From Gammaproteobacteria bacterium (GTDB taxonomy: Bacteria; Pseudomonadota; Gammaproteobacteria; Chromatiales; Chromatiaceae): DNA of 63,758 nt. Made by a program: the position numbers and the translations under genes. The DNA lies in assembly GCA_015490795.1 (NCBI GenBank), contig WFXD01000041.1:1-63758 (forward strand), in the 5' to 3' direction. The notes under the pieces are model-generated. The model saw only the letters and a list, made by a program, of their open reading frames with translations. It did no database searches and had not been told where the DNA came from. Positions 41,930 through 50,882 of the stretch are shown here, piece by piece (within the stretch, counting starts at the first letter, position 1; each line of letters opens with the position of its first letter).

Positions 41930-43366
41930 ATGCAGGGCACCTTCTATTGGCATGACTATGAGACCTGGGGTGTGGACCCGCGCCGGGATCGCCCCTGCCA
42001 GTTTGCTGGCGTACGAACCGATGAGGCGCTGAATATCATCGGCGACCCCTTGATGATCTACTGCCGCCCGGCAGATGACATCCTGCCGCAACCGGAGGCC
42101 TGCCTGGTTACCGGCCTGACGCCGCAAAAAGCCGCAGCAGAAGGGGTGTGTGAGGCCGAGTTTATCCGGCTGATCCATGCCGAGCTGGCACGGCCAGGCA
42201 CCTGCGGCGTGGGGTACAACAGCATCCGTTTTGATGATGAATTTACCCGCTATGCCCTCTATCGCAACTTCTATGACCCCTATGCCCGCGAGTGGCAAAA
42301 TGGCAATTCACGCTGGGATATCATTGATATGGTGCGGCTTACCTTTGCCCTGCGTCCAGAGGGCATCGAATGGCCCAGCTATGATGATGGTACCCCCTGT
42401 TTCAAGCTGGAGGAGCTGACGGCAGCCAACGGTTTGTCCCATGAGGCTGCGCATGATGCACTGTCGGATGTCCATGCCACCATCGCATTGGCCCGATTGA
42501 TAAAGGAGCGCCAGCCGCGGCTGTTTGATTACCTCTTTCAACTGCGCAACAAGCGGCTGGTTGACCAGCAGTTTGATCTGCGTGAGAAGAGCCCGCTGCT
42601 GCATGTATCCTCCATGTTTCCTGCCTGCTATGGCCGCCTGGCCATGGTGGCGCCCGTCACCCGTCACCCGATTAACAAGAATGGCGTGATTGTGTTTGAT
42701 CTCCGCTATGACCCGGAGCCATTTTTTGAACTTGGCGTTGAGGCACTGCACCAGCGGCTCTTCACCCCTGCAAAAGAGCTGCCAGAGGGGGTTGAGCGCC
42801 TGCCACTCAAAACGGTGCATCTGAACAAGAGTCCGGTAGTTGTCCCCATGAGTACCTTGACCCCTGCCGCCATGGAGCGTTGGCAGATTGATGTGGAAGC
42901 GGGCAAGGCGCATGCCAAAAAACTGCGGCAGGCGGCGGCATTTGAGGAGCGGGTGCGCCAAGCCCACACCTTGCAGCAGTTTGAACCGGCAAGTGACCCT
43001 GACCATGACCTCTATGGTGGCTTTTTTAGCGCTCATGATCGCAAGCAGATAGAGATTGTCCGCCAGGCAAAACCGCAGGAACTGAGAGAGCTACAGCCCT
43101 GTTTTGAGGATCGCCGCCTGCCAGAGATGTTTTTTCGCTACCGGGCGCGTAACTGGCCAGAGACCCTCACTCCGGCTGACCAGGCACGCTGGAGGAGATT
43201 CTGCCGGAAACGGATCTGCCAGCCCGACGGTGGGGGAAGCATCACCCTGGCCGAGTATCGCGAGCAGATTGCTGCGCTGAAAGAGGATGCTAGCGTCCCG
43301 GCAGAAAAGATGCCGCTGCTCGATGAGCTGGCAGAGTGGGGGAGGTCAGTATCAACCTGGGGTTGA
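41930..43366 (+). CDS. sbcB: Exodeoxyribonuclease I
   Basis: 478 residues. DEDDh 3'-5' single-strand DNA exonuclease: Asp9 and Glu11 in YWHDYETWG, GYNSIRFDDEFTRYALYRNFYDPY, and HDALSDVHATIALA with the later catalytic His and Asp. C-terminal SH3-like and helical domains follow. Used in recombination, mismatch repair and SSB-linked DNA processing. It is monocistronic, 38 bp after the family 1 element. Confidence 0.96.
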   Translation: MQGTFYWHDYETWGVDPRRDRPCQFAGVRTDEALNIIGDPLMIYCRPADDILPQPEACLVTGLTPQKAAAEGVCEAEFIRLIHAELARPGTCGVGYNSIRFDDEFTRYALYRNFYDPYAREWQNGNSRWDIIDMVRLTFALRPEGIEWPSYDDGTPCFKLEELTAANGLSHEAAHDALSDVHATIALARLIKERQPRLFDYLFQLRNKRLVDQQFDLREKSPLLHVSSMFPACYGRLAMVAPVTRHPINKNGVIVFDLRYDPEPFFELGVEALHQRLFTPAKELPEGVERLPLKTVHLNKSPVVVPMSTLTPAAMERWQIDVEAGKAHAKKLRQAAAFEERVRQAHTLQQFEPASDPDHDLYGGFFSAHDRKQIEIVRQAKPQELRELQPCFEDRRLPEMFFRYRARNWPETLTPADQARWRRFCRKRICQPDGGGSITLAEYREQIAALKEDASVPAEKMPLLDELAEWGRSVSTWG

Positions 43367-43399
43367 GCATGCCCCTTTCATGGAAACAAGAGATGACCG

Positions 43400-43423
43400 G
43401 AAGCAGGGCCTTGGCCCCGCTTC
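43400..43423. terminator. Hairpin between convergent sbcB and 43428 gene
   Basis: GAAGCAGGGCC TT GGCCCCGCTTC: 11-bp stem with one mismatch, located 34 bp after the sbcB stop and 5 bp from the stop of the opposing gene. No T-run. Confidence 0.55.
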
Positions 43424-43427
43424 GTGA

Positions 43428-43712
43428 TTAATCTGCAATCCACTTCTCCAGAGCAGCAACAACATTTTTTGCCTGATCCTTGCTGGAGATATTAAACTTT
43501 GATTTCTGCATATATTCGCCATTTCGCTTCTGATAGCGGCGAATACTGTACTTTTCAGGGCCATATTCGCCTTTTGTGCGATTCCACTCCTGATAGCGGA
43601 AGATAACCGTGGACCAGGCGCCCTTGGAGAGGATCTGTTTATCCAGCTCCTTGACAATATCGGTGCCATCTTCGGTGTAGGCAATGGTAAGCTCATCTAC
43701 AGTGGATGCCAT
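43428..43712 (-). CDS. Conserved small protein, unknown function
   Basis: 94 residues. N-terminal acidic strand region (VDELTIAYTEDGTDIVKELDKQIL), a central aromatic/basic block (VIFRYQEWNR, YSIRRYQKRNGEY) and a C-terminal helix (SSKDQAKNVVAALEKWIAD). The layout of beta strands then a helix faintly recalls PC4/YdbC-like single-strand DNA binders, but this is weak. It is monocistronic. Confidence 0.65.
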   Translation of the reverse strand: MASTVDELTIAYTEDGTDIVKELDKQILSKGAWSTVIFRYQEWNRTKGEYGPEKYSIRRYQKRNGEYMQKSKFNISSKDQAKNVVAALEKWIAD

Positions 43713-43798
43713 ATATGCAGTACCTGATATAAAGTTTTAGTGGGTTGACCGGCCGGGTATGGTACAGGCTAACAGAGGCAGTGAAAACAGGTTTGTGG

Positions 43799-44437
43799 CT
43801 ACTCGGCCACAGCGCCATTGCGCTTGAGCAGGGCGCTGATGTCACTGTTGTGCCCGGTGGCATACCACAAAGGGGTGTGTCCGGCGGCATCCCTGGCATT
43901 GATATCAGCGCCGTTACGGATCAATATCTTGCTGATCACTCGATCACTCTTTTTCACTGCGATATGGAGCGGGGTATCCCCCTCTTCGGTGACGAGGTTG
44001 ATATCTGCCCCTTGATGTATCAAAAACTTGTAGACATCGCGGTCAGCGATCTGGTTGGATACTGCCTCTTGCAGCAGCCTGTTGCTGTCAAATTTGGCGC
44101 CCTGTTTGATCAGCATCTCTGCCACCTGGGTGCGGCCTGCCATCACTGCATTGTAGAGAGGGGTATGGCCCTCCCTGTCCAGAATATCAATATCGGCCCC
44201 ATGCTTTAGCAGCAGTTTCACCACCACCCAGCGGCCGGCCTTGGCTGCGACATGCAGGGGCATGCTGCCATCCGGGTTGGCCTGGTTGAGATCTGCACCC
44301 CATTTGATATGGCGCTCGATCTGAGCAATATCTCCGCGCTCAATGGCAGGATAGAGCGCAAGGCTGGGGCGATCTGGCTCACCGCAGGCGGTCAAGAGCA
44401 GCAGCAGGATAAGTGCAGGGATCTTTATGGGGTTCAT
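43799..44437 (-). CDS. Ankyrin-repeat lipoprotein
   Basis: 212 residues from the ATG at 44437 (MNPIKIPALILLLLLTAC). The lipobox LLTAC gives a lipid-anchored periplasmic or surface protein. Five ankyrin repeats follow (about 30-205), each with the motif G-x-T/S-P-L-H/Y, for example DGSMPLHVAAKAGRWVVVKLLLKHGADI, EGHTPLYNAVMAGR, EGDTPLHIAVKKS and AGHTPLWYATGH. Probably a protein-binding scaffold; partner unknown. Confidence 0.88.
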   Translation of the reverse strand: MNPIKIPALILLLLLTACGEPDRPSLALYPAIERGDIAQIERHIKWGADLNQANPDGSMPLHVAAKAGRWVVVKLLLKHGADIDILDREGHTPLYNAVMAGRTQVAEMLIKQGAKFDSNRLLQEAVSNQIADRDVYKFLIHQGADINLVTEEGDTPLHIAVKKSDRVISKILIRNGADINARDAAGHTPLWYATGHNSDISALLKRNGAVAE

Positions 44438-44538
44438 CTGACGCTCTGAAAATAGCCCATCATACTGCATTTATAGGGGGCTGTGCGGTTAATTGCAACC
44501 ATGGCCTCTCTGTGGCGCAGCGTGATAAAGTAGCGGCC

Positions 44539-44907
44539 ATGTTACTGAAGATCTTACTGACGGTAGCGGTTGTTTTGGTGGCGGCGCTGGTGCTGCGCAG
44601 GCGCATGCACCGCCTGCAACAGACTGTAGCGCCAGCGCCATCCCGGGTAAAAGCACCGCTACGACTGCCTCACTATGCCGCTTATGGTCTGGTCTCCATC
44701 ATGCTGGCGGGCGCCCTCTATTTTACCTATCTGGAGTGGGAGGATAGCTACCAGATCGTGACCGTTCGGGTGATTGATACCCGTAGTGGCAATGCGGTCA
44801 ACTATGAGGCCTATAAGGGCGATGTGGCAGCGCGCAGCCTGCTCACCCTGGATGGCAAAATGGTCAGCCTTGCAGAGGTGGAGCGCATGGAATTTGTGGG
44901 GGAGTAG
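44539..44907 (+). CDS. Small membrane protein, unknown
   Basis: 122 residues from the ATG at 44539 (MLLKILLTVAVVLVAALVL). Two membrane helices (about 3-20 and 49-66) are joined by a basic cytoplasmic loop (RRRMHRLQQ). The C-terminal domain of about 55 residues ends MVSLAEVERMEFVGE. The longer open frame overlapping the ankyrin gene is rejected. No family recognised. Confidence 0.65.
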   Translation: MLLKILLTVAVVLVAALVLRRRMHRLQQTVAPAPSRVKAPLRLPHYAAYGLVSIMLAGALYFTYLEWEDSYQIVTVRVIDTRSGNAVNYEAYKGDVAARSLLTLDGKMVSLAEVERMEFVGE

Positions 44908-44927
44908 CCGCCTGGATGTGGATGTCC

Positions 44928-45284
44928 CTAAGGGGCTGTGCTTAGCAGGGCGCCGATCTGGCTGGCCTGGCCTCCCGCCTGGGCGCGCATGGCCTCTGCG
45001 CCATCAGCCACCAACAGTTTGCTGATCCGGGCTGCAAGCTGGGCGGCCTCCTCTGTGGTATTGATGTTGCCGCTTGACCGGATGGGTTCACTGGTGGCAC
45101 TGCGATAGAGTTCATCAGCGCGGCCAATGCTTACCATGTTATCAGCCGGTTTGGCGGCTTCAGCGGTGGCAGAGCCGGCCTCCGCACTGCCTTTATTGGT
45201 GCTGCCGGTGCTTTTTGAATCCGGGTTGCCTGCTTTTGTGCTGCTGAAAGATGGCAGTTTGTCATTTGAAATGGGTGCGACCAC
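44928..45284 (-). CDS. Low-complexity small protein, unknown
   Basis: 118 residues. The first half is Ser/Lys/Gly/Ala-rich and probably disordered. The second half has a helical block NTTEEAAQLAARISKLLVADGAEAMRAQAG. No signal peptide. The arrangement of a disordered N-terminus and a short C-terminal helix recalls small regulatory partners such as anti-sigma factors, but I cannot assign it. Confidence 0.5.
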   Translation of the reverse strand: MVAPISNDKLPSFSSTKAGNPDSKSTGSTNKGSAEAGSATAEAAKPADNMVSIGRADELYRSATSEPIRSSGNINTTEEAAQLAARISKLLVADGAEAMRAQAGGQASQIGALLSTAP

Positions 45285-45425
45285 AATGGTGTCCTCATCT
45301 TTAAGTCAAATAAATGACGTATTGATATGCAAAAAAATGCGCTGACAATATCTCAGCAAGTTTCAGGCCAGGATGGGGCGGTTTTGCTTCGGCAACAACC
45401 AATAAGGAGGGGTGATATTTTTTGC

Positions 45426-46355
45426 ATGGGCCGGCTTTGCCGCAGATGGCATTGCAGGTTTGTGAGCGGGGTTCTGTTTTTGCTCCTTGTATCCCCAGTC
45501 GACCTGTTGGCGGCTCCGCAGGTCGATGAGCGCCTGGAGTACAGGATCTCCTATCAGGGGGGCTTGACCGCCATGGCCCGGCTGGATATCTGCGATGCAG
45601 TGCTGGAGAGTTCATGGCAAACCGTTGCGGTGAATGGCGAGGCGGCCTATAAGGCACAGATCCAGATCAGCAGCGAGGCGCATAAAAAGATGGAGCAGCT
45701 CTACCCCTTCCGGTATCAGCTGACCAGCTACTTCAGTACCGATCTGCAGCGCTCCATTCTGTTTGACAAGCGCAGGGAGGGGCGCAAGGGCAAGGAGCGC
45801 CATGAAATCGTTCATTTCGATTGGGATGAGAAGATAACAGAGCGTTATAAACGGCGTAAGCCGCAGCAGGCCGGGGGTGGTTTCCGCAGTGAGGTAACGG
45901 AGATGCTCCATTTTCTGGGGTATGCCCCGGCGGATTTCCGCCGCTCAGGAAAGGCGGGCCAGAAGCTGCTCACCAATATGCTGGACCACCTCTCGCTGCT
46001 GCAAGCGGTTCGGGGCCAGCCGCTTGCGGTTGGTGATGAGAGGCGCTTTACCATCTCTGATGGGAAAAAGGTGCTGAACTATCTGGTTCGGGTTCAAACG
46101 CGTGGGCCTCTGGAGCAGGATAGCCGGCAGCGGGATCTCTTCAAGGTGCGATTTGATGCCTTTAAGGCGGGGCGGTGGAGTGGCCAGCCAGCACACCCCG
46201 CGGTGTTTGTCTGGATGACGGCGGATGAGCGCAGGATTCCGGTTCGCTTTGTTATTGACTACGCCTTGGGTCGCTTTGTCATCCAGCTGAAGCAGAGCGT
46301 GGAGGGGCAGATGGCTAAAATCCTGCCTTTGGCTCAACCATCTCCAGCGCGCTGA
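45426..46355 (+). CDS. DUF3108 periplasmic protein
   Basis: 309 residues from the ATG at 45426 (MGRLCRRWHCRFVSGVLF), preceded by AAGGAGGGGTGAT; a longer frame starts at 45327. A signal peptide (ends near LLAAP) is followed by the DUF3108 beta-rich domain: RLEYRISYQGGLTAMARLDI, YPFRYQLTSYFSTDLQ, FDKRREGRKGKERHE and the terminal VFVWMTADERRIPVRF. Function unknown; family members sit in the periplasm. It overlaps the opposing gene by 41 bp. Confidence 0.88.
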   Translation: MGRLCRRWHCRFVSGVLFLLLVSPVDLLAAPQVDERLEYRISYQGGLTAMARLDICDAVLESSWQTVAVNGEAAYKAQIQISSEAHKKMEQLYPFRYQLTSYFSTDLQRSILFDKRREGRKGKERHEIVHFDWDEKITERYKRRKPQQAGGGFRSEVTEMLHFLGYAPADFRRSGKAGQKLLTNMLDHLSLLQAVRGQPLAVGDERRFTISDGKKVLNYLVRVQTRGPLEQDSRQRDLFKVRFDAFKAGRWSGQPAHPAVFVWMTADERRIPVRFVIDYALGRFVIQLKQSVEGQMAKILPLAQPSPAR

Positions 46356-46977
46356 TGTCGGGTATCTTGGCCGCCTCTACCGGCTGCTGGCAATCCTCAA
46401 GAGTTCCGGTATTGGCGGCATTGAGCGTCAGGCCGCTGGTGTCGATCTCTGCTGGCGGTGGTGGTTCGCTCTCATCCAGCATGGCTTCAGGGCGGGCCGG
46501 GCTCAGCGTTAGATCCTCTGTATCAATATTCGCCGGGGGTGGTGGTTCCCTGCTATCCAGCGGGGCTGTGCTGCTGCCGAGAGTGATGCCATCAATATTG
46601 GGTATCTCCGCGGGCACCACCTCAGCTGCACAATCAATAAGGCTGCCGGTTTTGGCAGGCAGCAGCTCCATCTGATCCCTTGCAGGCGGAGCAGCGTCCG
46701 AGGGGCGATCCGCCTTGGCCTGTGTGGTGCTGGCAGCGCCCGCCTTTGAAGCGGGCTTGATATCAATCAGCGCCCCGGCATTGCGGAAGCTGACCCGGTA
46801 TTTGGCCGCTTTTTCAATATCAACCCCTGACTTTATCTTTACCGGCTTACCCGAAAAGAGTCGTTCCAGCTGCTTTGGGTTGGCATTGAAGAGGCGCCCC
46901 AGCCTGGTGCGCACGGCGGCTTCATCCTGACCGGCTATGATCTGGCCAGAGAAAAAGATATCGAATCTTTCGGACAT
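46315..46977 (-). CDS. Repeat-containing protein with Pro-rich segments, unknown
   Basis: 220 residues from the ATG at 46977 (MSERFDIFFSGQIIAGQD). The N-terminal ~75 residues form a compact domain (RTRLGRLFNANPKQLERLFSGKPVKIKSGVD, AAKYRVSFRNAGALIDI). The remainder is disordered and made of repeats: REPPPPANIDTEDLTLS, then SEPPPPAEIDTSGLTLN, each followed by an xLxDxxx segment. It resembles a small domain that reads protein length or partner via a tail. Function is unknown. Convergent overlap with the DUF3108 gene. Confidence 0.65.
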   Translation of the reverse strand: MSERFDIFFSGQIIAGQDEAAVRTRLGRLFNANPKQLERLFSGKPVKIKSGVDIEKAAKYRVSFRNAGALIDIKPASKAGAASTTQAKADRPSDAAPPARDQMELLPAKTGSLIDCAAEVVPAEIPNIDGITLGSSTAPLDSREPPPPANIDTEDLTLSPARPEAMLDESEPPPPAEIDTSGLTLNAANTGTLEDCQQPVEAAKIPDISALEMVEPKAGF

Positions 46978-47047
46978 CGGATGGTGCTCATGGTGTTGTC
47001 TTGATAAGTGAGTATGGCACAGCAAGCGCCTGTTTTTGCCAAACCTC

Positions 47048-48007
47048 TTATTCCCCCTTCGGGATCATGCTTTTGACCACATTGCACCAGGCATGCGCCA
47101 GATTATCCCGGTTATAGCCCCCGCCGCCGACAGCCAGCATTCGGCCCTTGCAGTGAGTCTCGGCGATCTGTACCAGTGATTTTGCCGCATGGGCATGCGC
47201 CTCGGCGCTGTAGCCAAGGTGCGTAAGCGGGTCGCCTGCAACACTGTCGGCACCGCACTGAAGGATGATGAACTCAGGCGCGGCCTGCTCAATGAAGGCC
47301 TCCGCTCTGGACCAGGCGGAGAGGAACGCCTGATCATCGGCATTAGGCGCCATGGGGATATTGAGTTTGCTCCCTTTGGCGGCCCCCTTGCCCGTCTCGC
47401 TTTGGCTGCCTGTGCCAGGGTAGAGATAGCGGCCATCTTCATGCAGGTCGGCAAAGATCAGCTCTGGATCCTCCTCAAAGGCATAAAAGACCCCATCACC
47501 GTGGTGGGCATCAATATCGACATAGGCCACCCGTTGAATGCCATGTCTGGCACGCAGGGCCTCAATGGCTATACCGCAATCGTTGAAGATACAGAACCCG
47601 GCGGCAGCGTCACGGCGGGCATGGTGCAGCCCGGCAATGGGGAGAAAGGCGCGCCTGCTGCTGCCCTGGAGGATATGGTCGATGGCATCCAGCACACTGC
47701 CCACCACATAGGCTGTGGTCTGATAGGCGCCTGGGAAGCAGGGGGTATCGCCGCCATCCAGATAGCCGCTGCCCGTCTGCGACATGGTCTTCACCCTGGC
47801 CACATAGTTGGCGGTGTGAAACAGCTCGATAGCCGCCTGATCTGCCCGTTTTGGGCGGCAGAGCTGAACACGGCGTTGCAGACCCTGTTTGGTGAATTCA
47901 CGCCAAAAGGCGTTGAATCGATCGGTGCCAAAAGGGTGGTCGTCGCCAAAGCCGTAGCGGGCAATCTCTTCGCCTGCATAGAGACGAACGGATGGTTGAG
48001 TCGTCAT
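47048..48007 (-). CDS. HDAC/AcuC-family deacetylase
   Basis: 319 residues. Arginase-fold deacetylase: GLHHARRDAAAGFCIFNDCGIA includes the His-His charge relay, and DIDAHHGDG (163-171) supplies two of the zinc ligands. ILQCGADSVAGDPLTHLGYS has the third ligand region, followed by GGGGYNRDN. Such bacterial enzymes act on acetyl-lysine, acetoin-related substrates or acetylated polyamines. The zinc site is intact, so it should be active. The start is 81 bp from family 1 copy D. Confidence 0.92.
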   Translation of the reverse strand: MTTQPSVRLYAGEEIARYGFGDDHPFGTDRFNAFWREFTKQGLQRRVQLCRPKRADQAAIELFHTANYVARVKTMSQTGSGYLDGGDTPCFPGAYQTTAYVVGSVLDAIDHILQGSSRRAFLPIAGLHHARRDAAAGFCIFNDCGIAIEALRARHGIQRVAYVDIDAHHGDGVFYAFEEDPELIFADLHEDGRYLYPGTGSQSETGKGAAKGSKLNIPMAPNADDQAFLSAWSRAEAFIEQAAPEFIILQCGADSVAGDPLTHLGYSAEAHAHAAKSLVQIAETHCKGRMLAVGGGGYNRDNLAHAWCNVVKSMIPKGE

Positions 48008-48088
48008 AGTGGGGCCGCTCCTGCCGGATCTCGCTGTCTACTCTACTATGTGTAGTGCCACTCAACAAATGCGGGGTGGATGGGTTAT

Positions 48089-48283
48089 CCTAGAAAAATC
48101 AGTTGAGCCGTAGCGAGAGCGGCTAAGGCGCTTAAGATACAGGATTTTTTCCCACATTTTGAACGATTGCGTATCATCCATACGGTGAGTTCAAAATGTG
48201 GGAAAAATCCTGTAGATTGAGTGCATTAGATGTTCGCACTTGTGCCCGCTTTTTGGGTAGTAGGCTCAACTGATTTTTCTAGG
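48089..48283. mobile_element. Family 1 miniature inverted-repeat element, copy D (stem type 2, long)
   Basis: 195 bp, inverted relative to copies A and C. Ends CCTAGAAAAATCAGTTGA and complement. Flanks GTTAT (48084-48088) and ATTAT (48284-48288), a duplication with one change. Stem type 2 (CAGGATTTTTTCCCACATTT) and it carries the 21-bp segment also seen in copy B. It lies between the divergent deacetylase and kelch-like genes, so it occupies much of their shared promoter region. Confidence 0.92.
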
Positions 48284-48298
48284 ATTATAGTCCAGAGG

Positions 48299-49735
48299 AT
48301 GTCAGTGAATAATATACAGGGTATGAAGCACAGCCTCATTCAATGCCGGTCAGCCATGCTGCTGTGGGGGTTCATGCTGTTGATTGCAGCCAGCCCGCTG
48401 CTGGCGGATGGCAGGCTGCCACCACCGGGCGAGGCCCGCCAAAAGGGAGAGGGGCAGGTCTGGATACCTGGCTGGCGTGAGGGGCCACTTATGCAGACAG
48501 CGCGCTCAGGCGCTGCCGCAGTGGAGGTGGATGGCGTTATCCATCTGATTGGCGGGGTGGATGGCAAAAACTTTCTGCGCAGCAGTGAGTTTATCAGGGT
48601 CGGCGCAGGGGGCGATCTGTCTGAATGGTCGCAAGGCCCAGCGCTGAACACACCGCGAGGCTTTTTTTCTGCGGTACGGCACAAGGGGTTTGTCTATGTG
48701 GTTGGCGGGGGGCAGGGCGACTACGGAAAAACCCTGCTGGATAGCATTGAGCGTGCCGAGATCCAGCCGGATGGCACACTGGGCGAATGGACAATAGAGC
48801 AGTTCAGGCTCAATACCAAACGGCGCTGCACCAAGGTGGCGGTGATAGGCAACCACCTGTATGCCTTTGGCGGATTTGGCGGGACGCTGCTCGACAGTGT
48901 CGAGCGCGCCGAGATCCAGCCGGATGGTACGCTGGGCGAGTGGGCAGTGCTGGTGGATAATATGAATATGGCGCGCTACATCCACGGAGTAAGCAGAGCG
49001 CACAACCGTATCTACATGATAGGTGGTCATGACAAGGTGCGGGGTGTGGGTATTGCTGATGTGGAGTGGAGCCAGCTGGATGATGAGGGGTGGTTGGCGC
49101 CCTGGCAGTTTTCCGGTGCGTTACAGACGGGTCGCTATGGGCTGGCCACACTACAGCATGGCAACTATCTCTATGCACTTGGTGGTCTGGATGGGGCTGC
49201 CTATCTGGAGAGTATTGAGAAGGCGCAAATCAACCCGGATGGCTCGCTCAGCGGTTGGCGATACACAACACCTTTGGCATCACGGCGGGAGGGGATGAGT
49301 GCAGCAGTAGTGAATGGCACGCTCTATATAATGGGTGGCACAAACCTGACTGGATATAAACGCAGTATTGAATATGCCTCTTTCAATGCGCAAGGCGATA
49401 TCGGCTACTGGGCAACCGCTACCGAGGCGGCGATAAAAAAGCGTGAGCGGGATAAAAAAGAGACGCAAAAAAAGATCTTGCCCAACGAGGCGGTGGTTGT
49501 AACGCATCTAAAAGCGGCACGCTACAGCTATCTGGAGGTGCAGCGTGATGATGGGCTGTCGGCCTGGCTGGCCGGGCCAACGGCTGAACTGCCGGCAGGC
49601 ACGCGCATCCAGTTTCCAAATGGTGTTGTGATGCGTAACTTCTACAGTAAAGAGCTGAAGCGTAACTTCCCGGTGCTCATGTTTGTGGGTGAGTTACGGA
49701 TAGTAAAGCAATCAGAATCAAAGCAGATTAACTGA
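48299..49735 (+). CDS. Secreted kelch-repeat-like beta-propeller protein
   Basis: 478 residues from the ATG at 48299; the ATG at 48323 ([16 protein letters not shown]) is also possible. A further upstream frame runs into the family 1 element and is rejected. The signal peptide ends near SPLLADG. About six kelch-like blades follow (about 50-380), marked by YVVGGGQ, YAFGGFG, YMIGGHD, YALGGLD and YIMGGTN. Two blades contain near-identical segments ([16 protein letters not shown] / [16 protein letters not shown]). A C-terminal domain of about 85 residues follows. Likely a secreted binding protein; possible link to the gmd-fcl polysaccharide genes downstream. Confidence 0.82.
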   Translation: MSVNNIQGMKHSLIQCRSAMLLWGFMLLIAASPLLADGRLPPPGEARQKGEGQVWIPGWREGPLMQTARSGAAAVEVDGVIHLIGGVDGKNFLRSSEFIRVGAGGDLSEWSQGPALNTPRGFFSAVRHKGFVYVVGGGQGDYGKTLLDSIERAEIQPDGTLGEWTIEQFRLNTKRRCTKVAVIGNHLYAFGGFGGTLLDSVERAEIQPDGTLGEWAVLVDNMNMARYIHGVSRAHNRIYMIGGHDKVRGVGIADVEWSQLDDEGWLAPWQFSGALQTGRYGLATLQHGNYLYALGGLDGAAYLESIEKAQINPDGSLSGWRYTTPLASRREGMSAAVVNGTLYIMGGTNLTGYKRSIEYASFNAQGDIGYWATATEAAIKKRERDKKETQKKILPNEAVVVTHLKAARYSYLEVQRDDGLSAWLAGPTAELPAGTRIQFPNGVVMRNFYSKELKRNFPVLMFVGELRIVKQSESKQIN

Positions 49736-49766
49736 TTGGAAAACGCATAATTTACCGGAAATAACC

Positions 49767-50882
49767 ATGAAAAAAAGAGCGCTGATAACAGGGGTCACCG
49801 GGCAGGATGGTGCCTACCTGGCTGAGTTTTTATTGAACAAAGGGTATGAGGTTCATGGCATCAAGCGCCGCTCATCGCTGTTTAACACGGATCGAATAGA
49901 TCATCTCTACCAGGATCCCTCCCAACCGGATCGCGACTTCATTCTCCACTACGGTGACATGACCGACTCATCCAGCCTGGTGCGCATTGTCCAGCAGGTG
50001 CAGCCGGATGAACTGTATAACCTTGCCGCCCAAAGCCATGTGGCAGTTTCGTTTGAAGAGCCGGAATATACTGCCAATGCCGATGCGCTTGGTGCGCTGC
50101 GGATACTGGAAGCGATACGTATTCTCGGGCTGGAAAAAAAGACCCGCTTCTACCAGGCATCGACCTCAGAGCTGTATGGGTTGGTACAAGAGACACCGCA
50201 AAGCGAAACCACCCCCTTTTACCCGCGCTCACCCTACGCCGTAGCAAAACTCTATGCCTACTGGATAACCGTAAACTACAGAGAGGCCTATGGCATCTAC
50301 GCCTGCAACGGCATCCTGTTTAATCATGAATCTCCGGTGCGCGGTGAAACCTTTGTTACGCGCAAAATCACCCGCGCCCTGGCGCGCATCAAACTGGGGC
50401 TGCAAGCGTGTCTCTACCTGGGCAACATGGATGCCAAACGTGATTGGGGGCATGCAAAAGATTATGTTGAGATGCAGTGGCTGATGCTGCAACAGGAGCA
50501 GCCCGAAGATTTCGTTATTGCAACCGGGGTGCAGTATACCGTGCGTGATTTTGTAACAGCCGCAGCGGCAGAGCTGGGCATAACCCTGCGGTGGGAAGGG
50601 GTTGCAGAGGAGGAGAGAGCGATTGTAGAGGCTGCACCAAAAGTGGAGTGCACCCTCAAGCCGGGGGATGTGATTGTAAAGGTTGATCCGCGCTACTACA
50701 GGCCAACAGAGGTTGAAACACTGCTCGGAGACCCTTCAAAGGCAAAAGAGAAGCTGGGTTGGGTGCCAAAGATCGAATTCAAAGAGCTGGTGGCAGAGAT
50801 GGCGCGGGAAGATCTTGAGCTGGCCAAAAAAGATGAGCTTTGCCGCCGTGAAGGATTCCAAACCTATGAGCGCAATGAGTGA
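49767..50882 (+). CDS. gmd: GDP-mannose 4,6-dehydratase
   Basis: 371 residues. Extended SDR with cofactor motif GVTGQDG (9-15), [24 protein letters not shown], and catalytic Tyr157/Lys161 in SPYAVAK. It makes GDP-4-keto-6-deoxy-mannose, feeding GDP-L-fucose synthesis for surface polysaccharide. Stop and start overlap with fcl (TGATG), so the pair is an operon. Confidence 0.97.
   Translation: MKKRALITGVTGQDGAYLAEFLLNKGYEVHGIKRRSSLFNTDRIDHLYQDPSQPDRDFILHYGDMTDSSSLVRIVQQVQPDELYNLAAQSHVAVSFEEPEYTANADALGALRILEAIRILGLEKKTRFYQASTSELYGLVQETPQSETTPFYPRSPYAVAKLYAYWITVNYREAYGIYACNGILFNHESPVRGETFVTRKITRALARIKLGLQACLYLGNMDAKRDWGHAKDYVEMQWLMLQQEQPEDFVIATGVQYTVRDFVTAAAAELGITLRWEGVAEEERAIVEAAPKVECTLKPGDVIVKVDPRYYRPTEVETLLGDPSKAKEKLGWVPKIEFKELVAEMAREDLELAKKDELCRREGFQTYERNE

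Noticed and set aside
46355-46675. 106-residue plus-strand open frame antisense to the Pro-rich repeat gene
   Set aside because: It mirrors the minus-strand repeats, has low complexity and no ribosome site; the minus-strand frame has a coherent N-terminal domain.
48230-48298. Upstream start of the kelch-like protein inside family 1 copy D
   Set aside because: The peptide is repeat-encoded and a proper signal peptide begins at 48299 or 48323.
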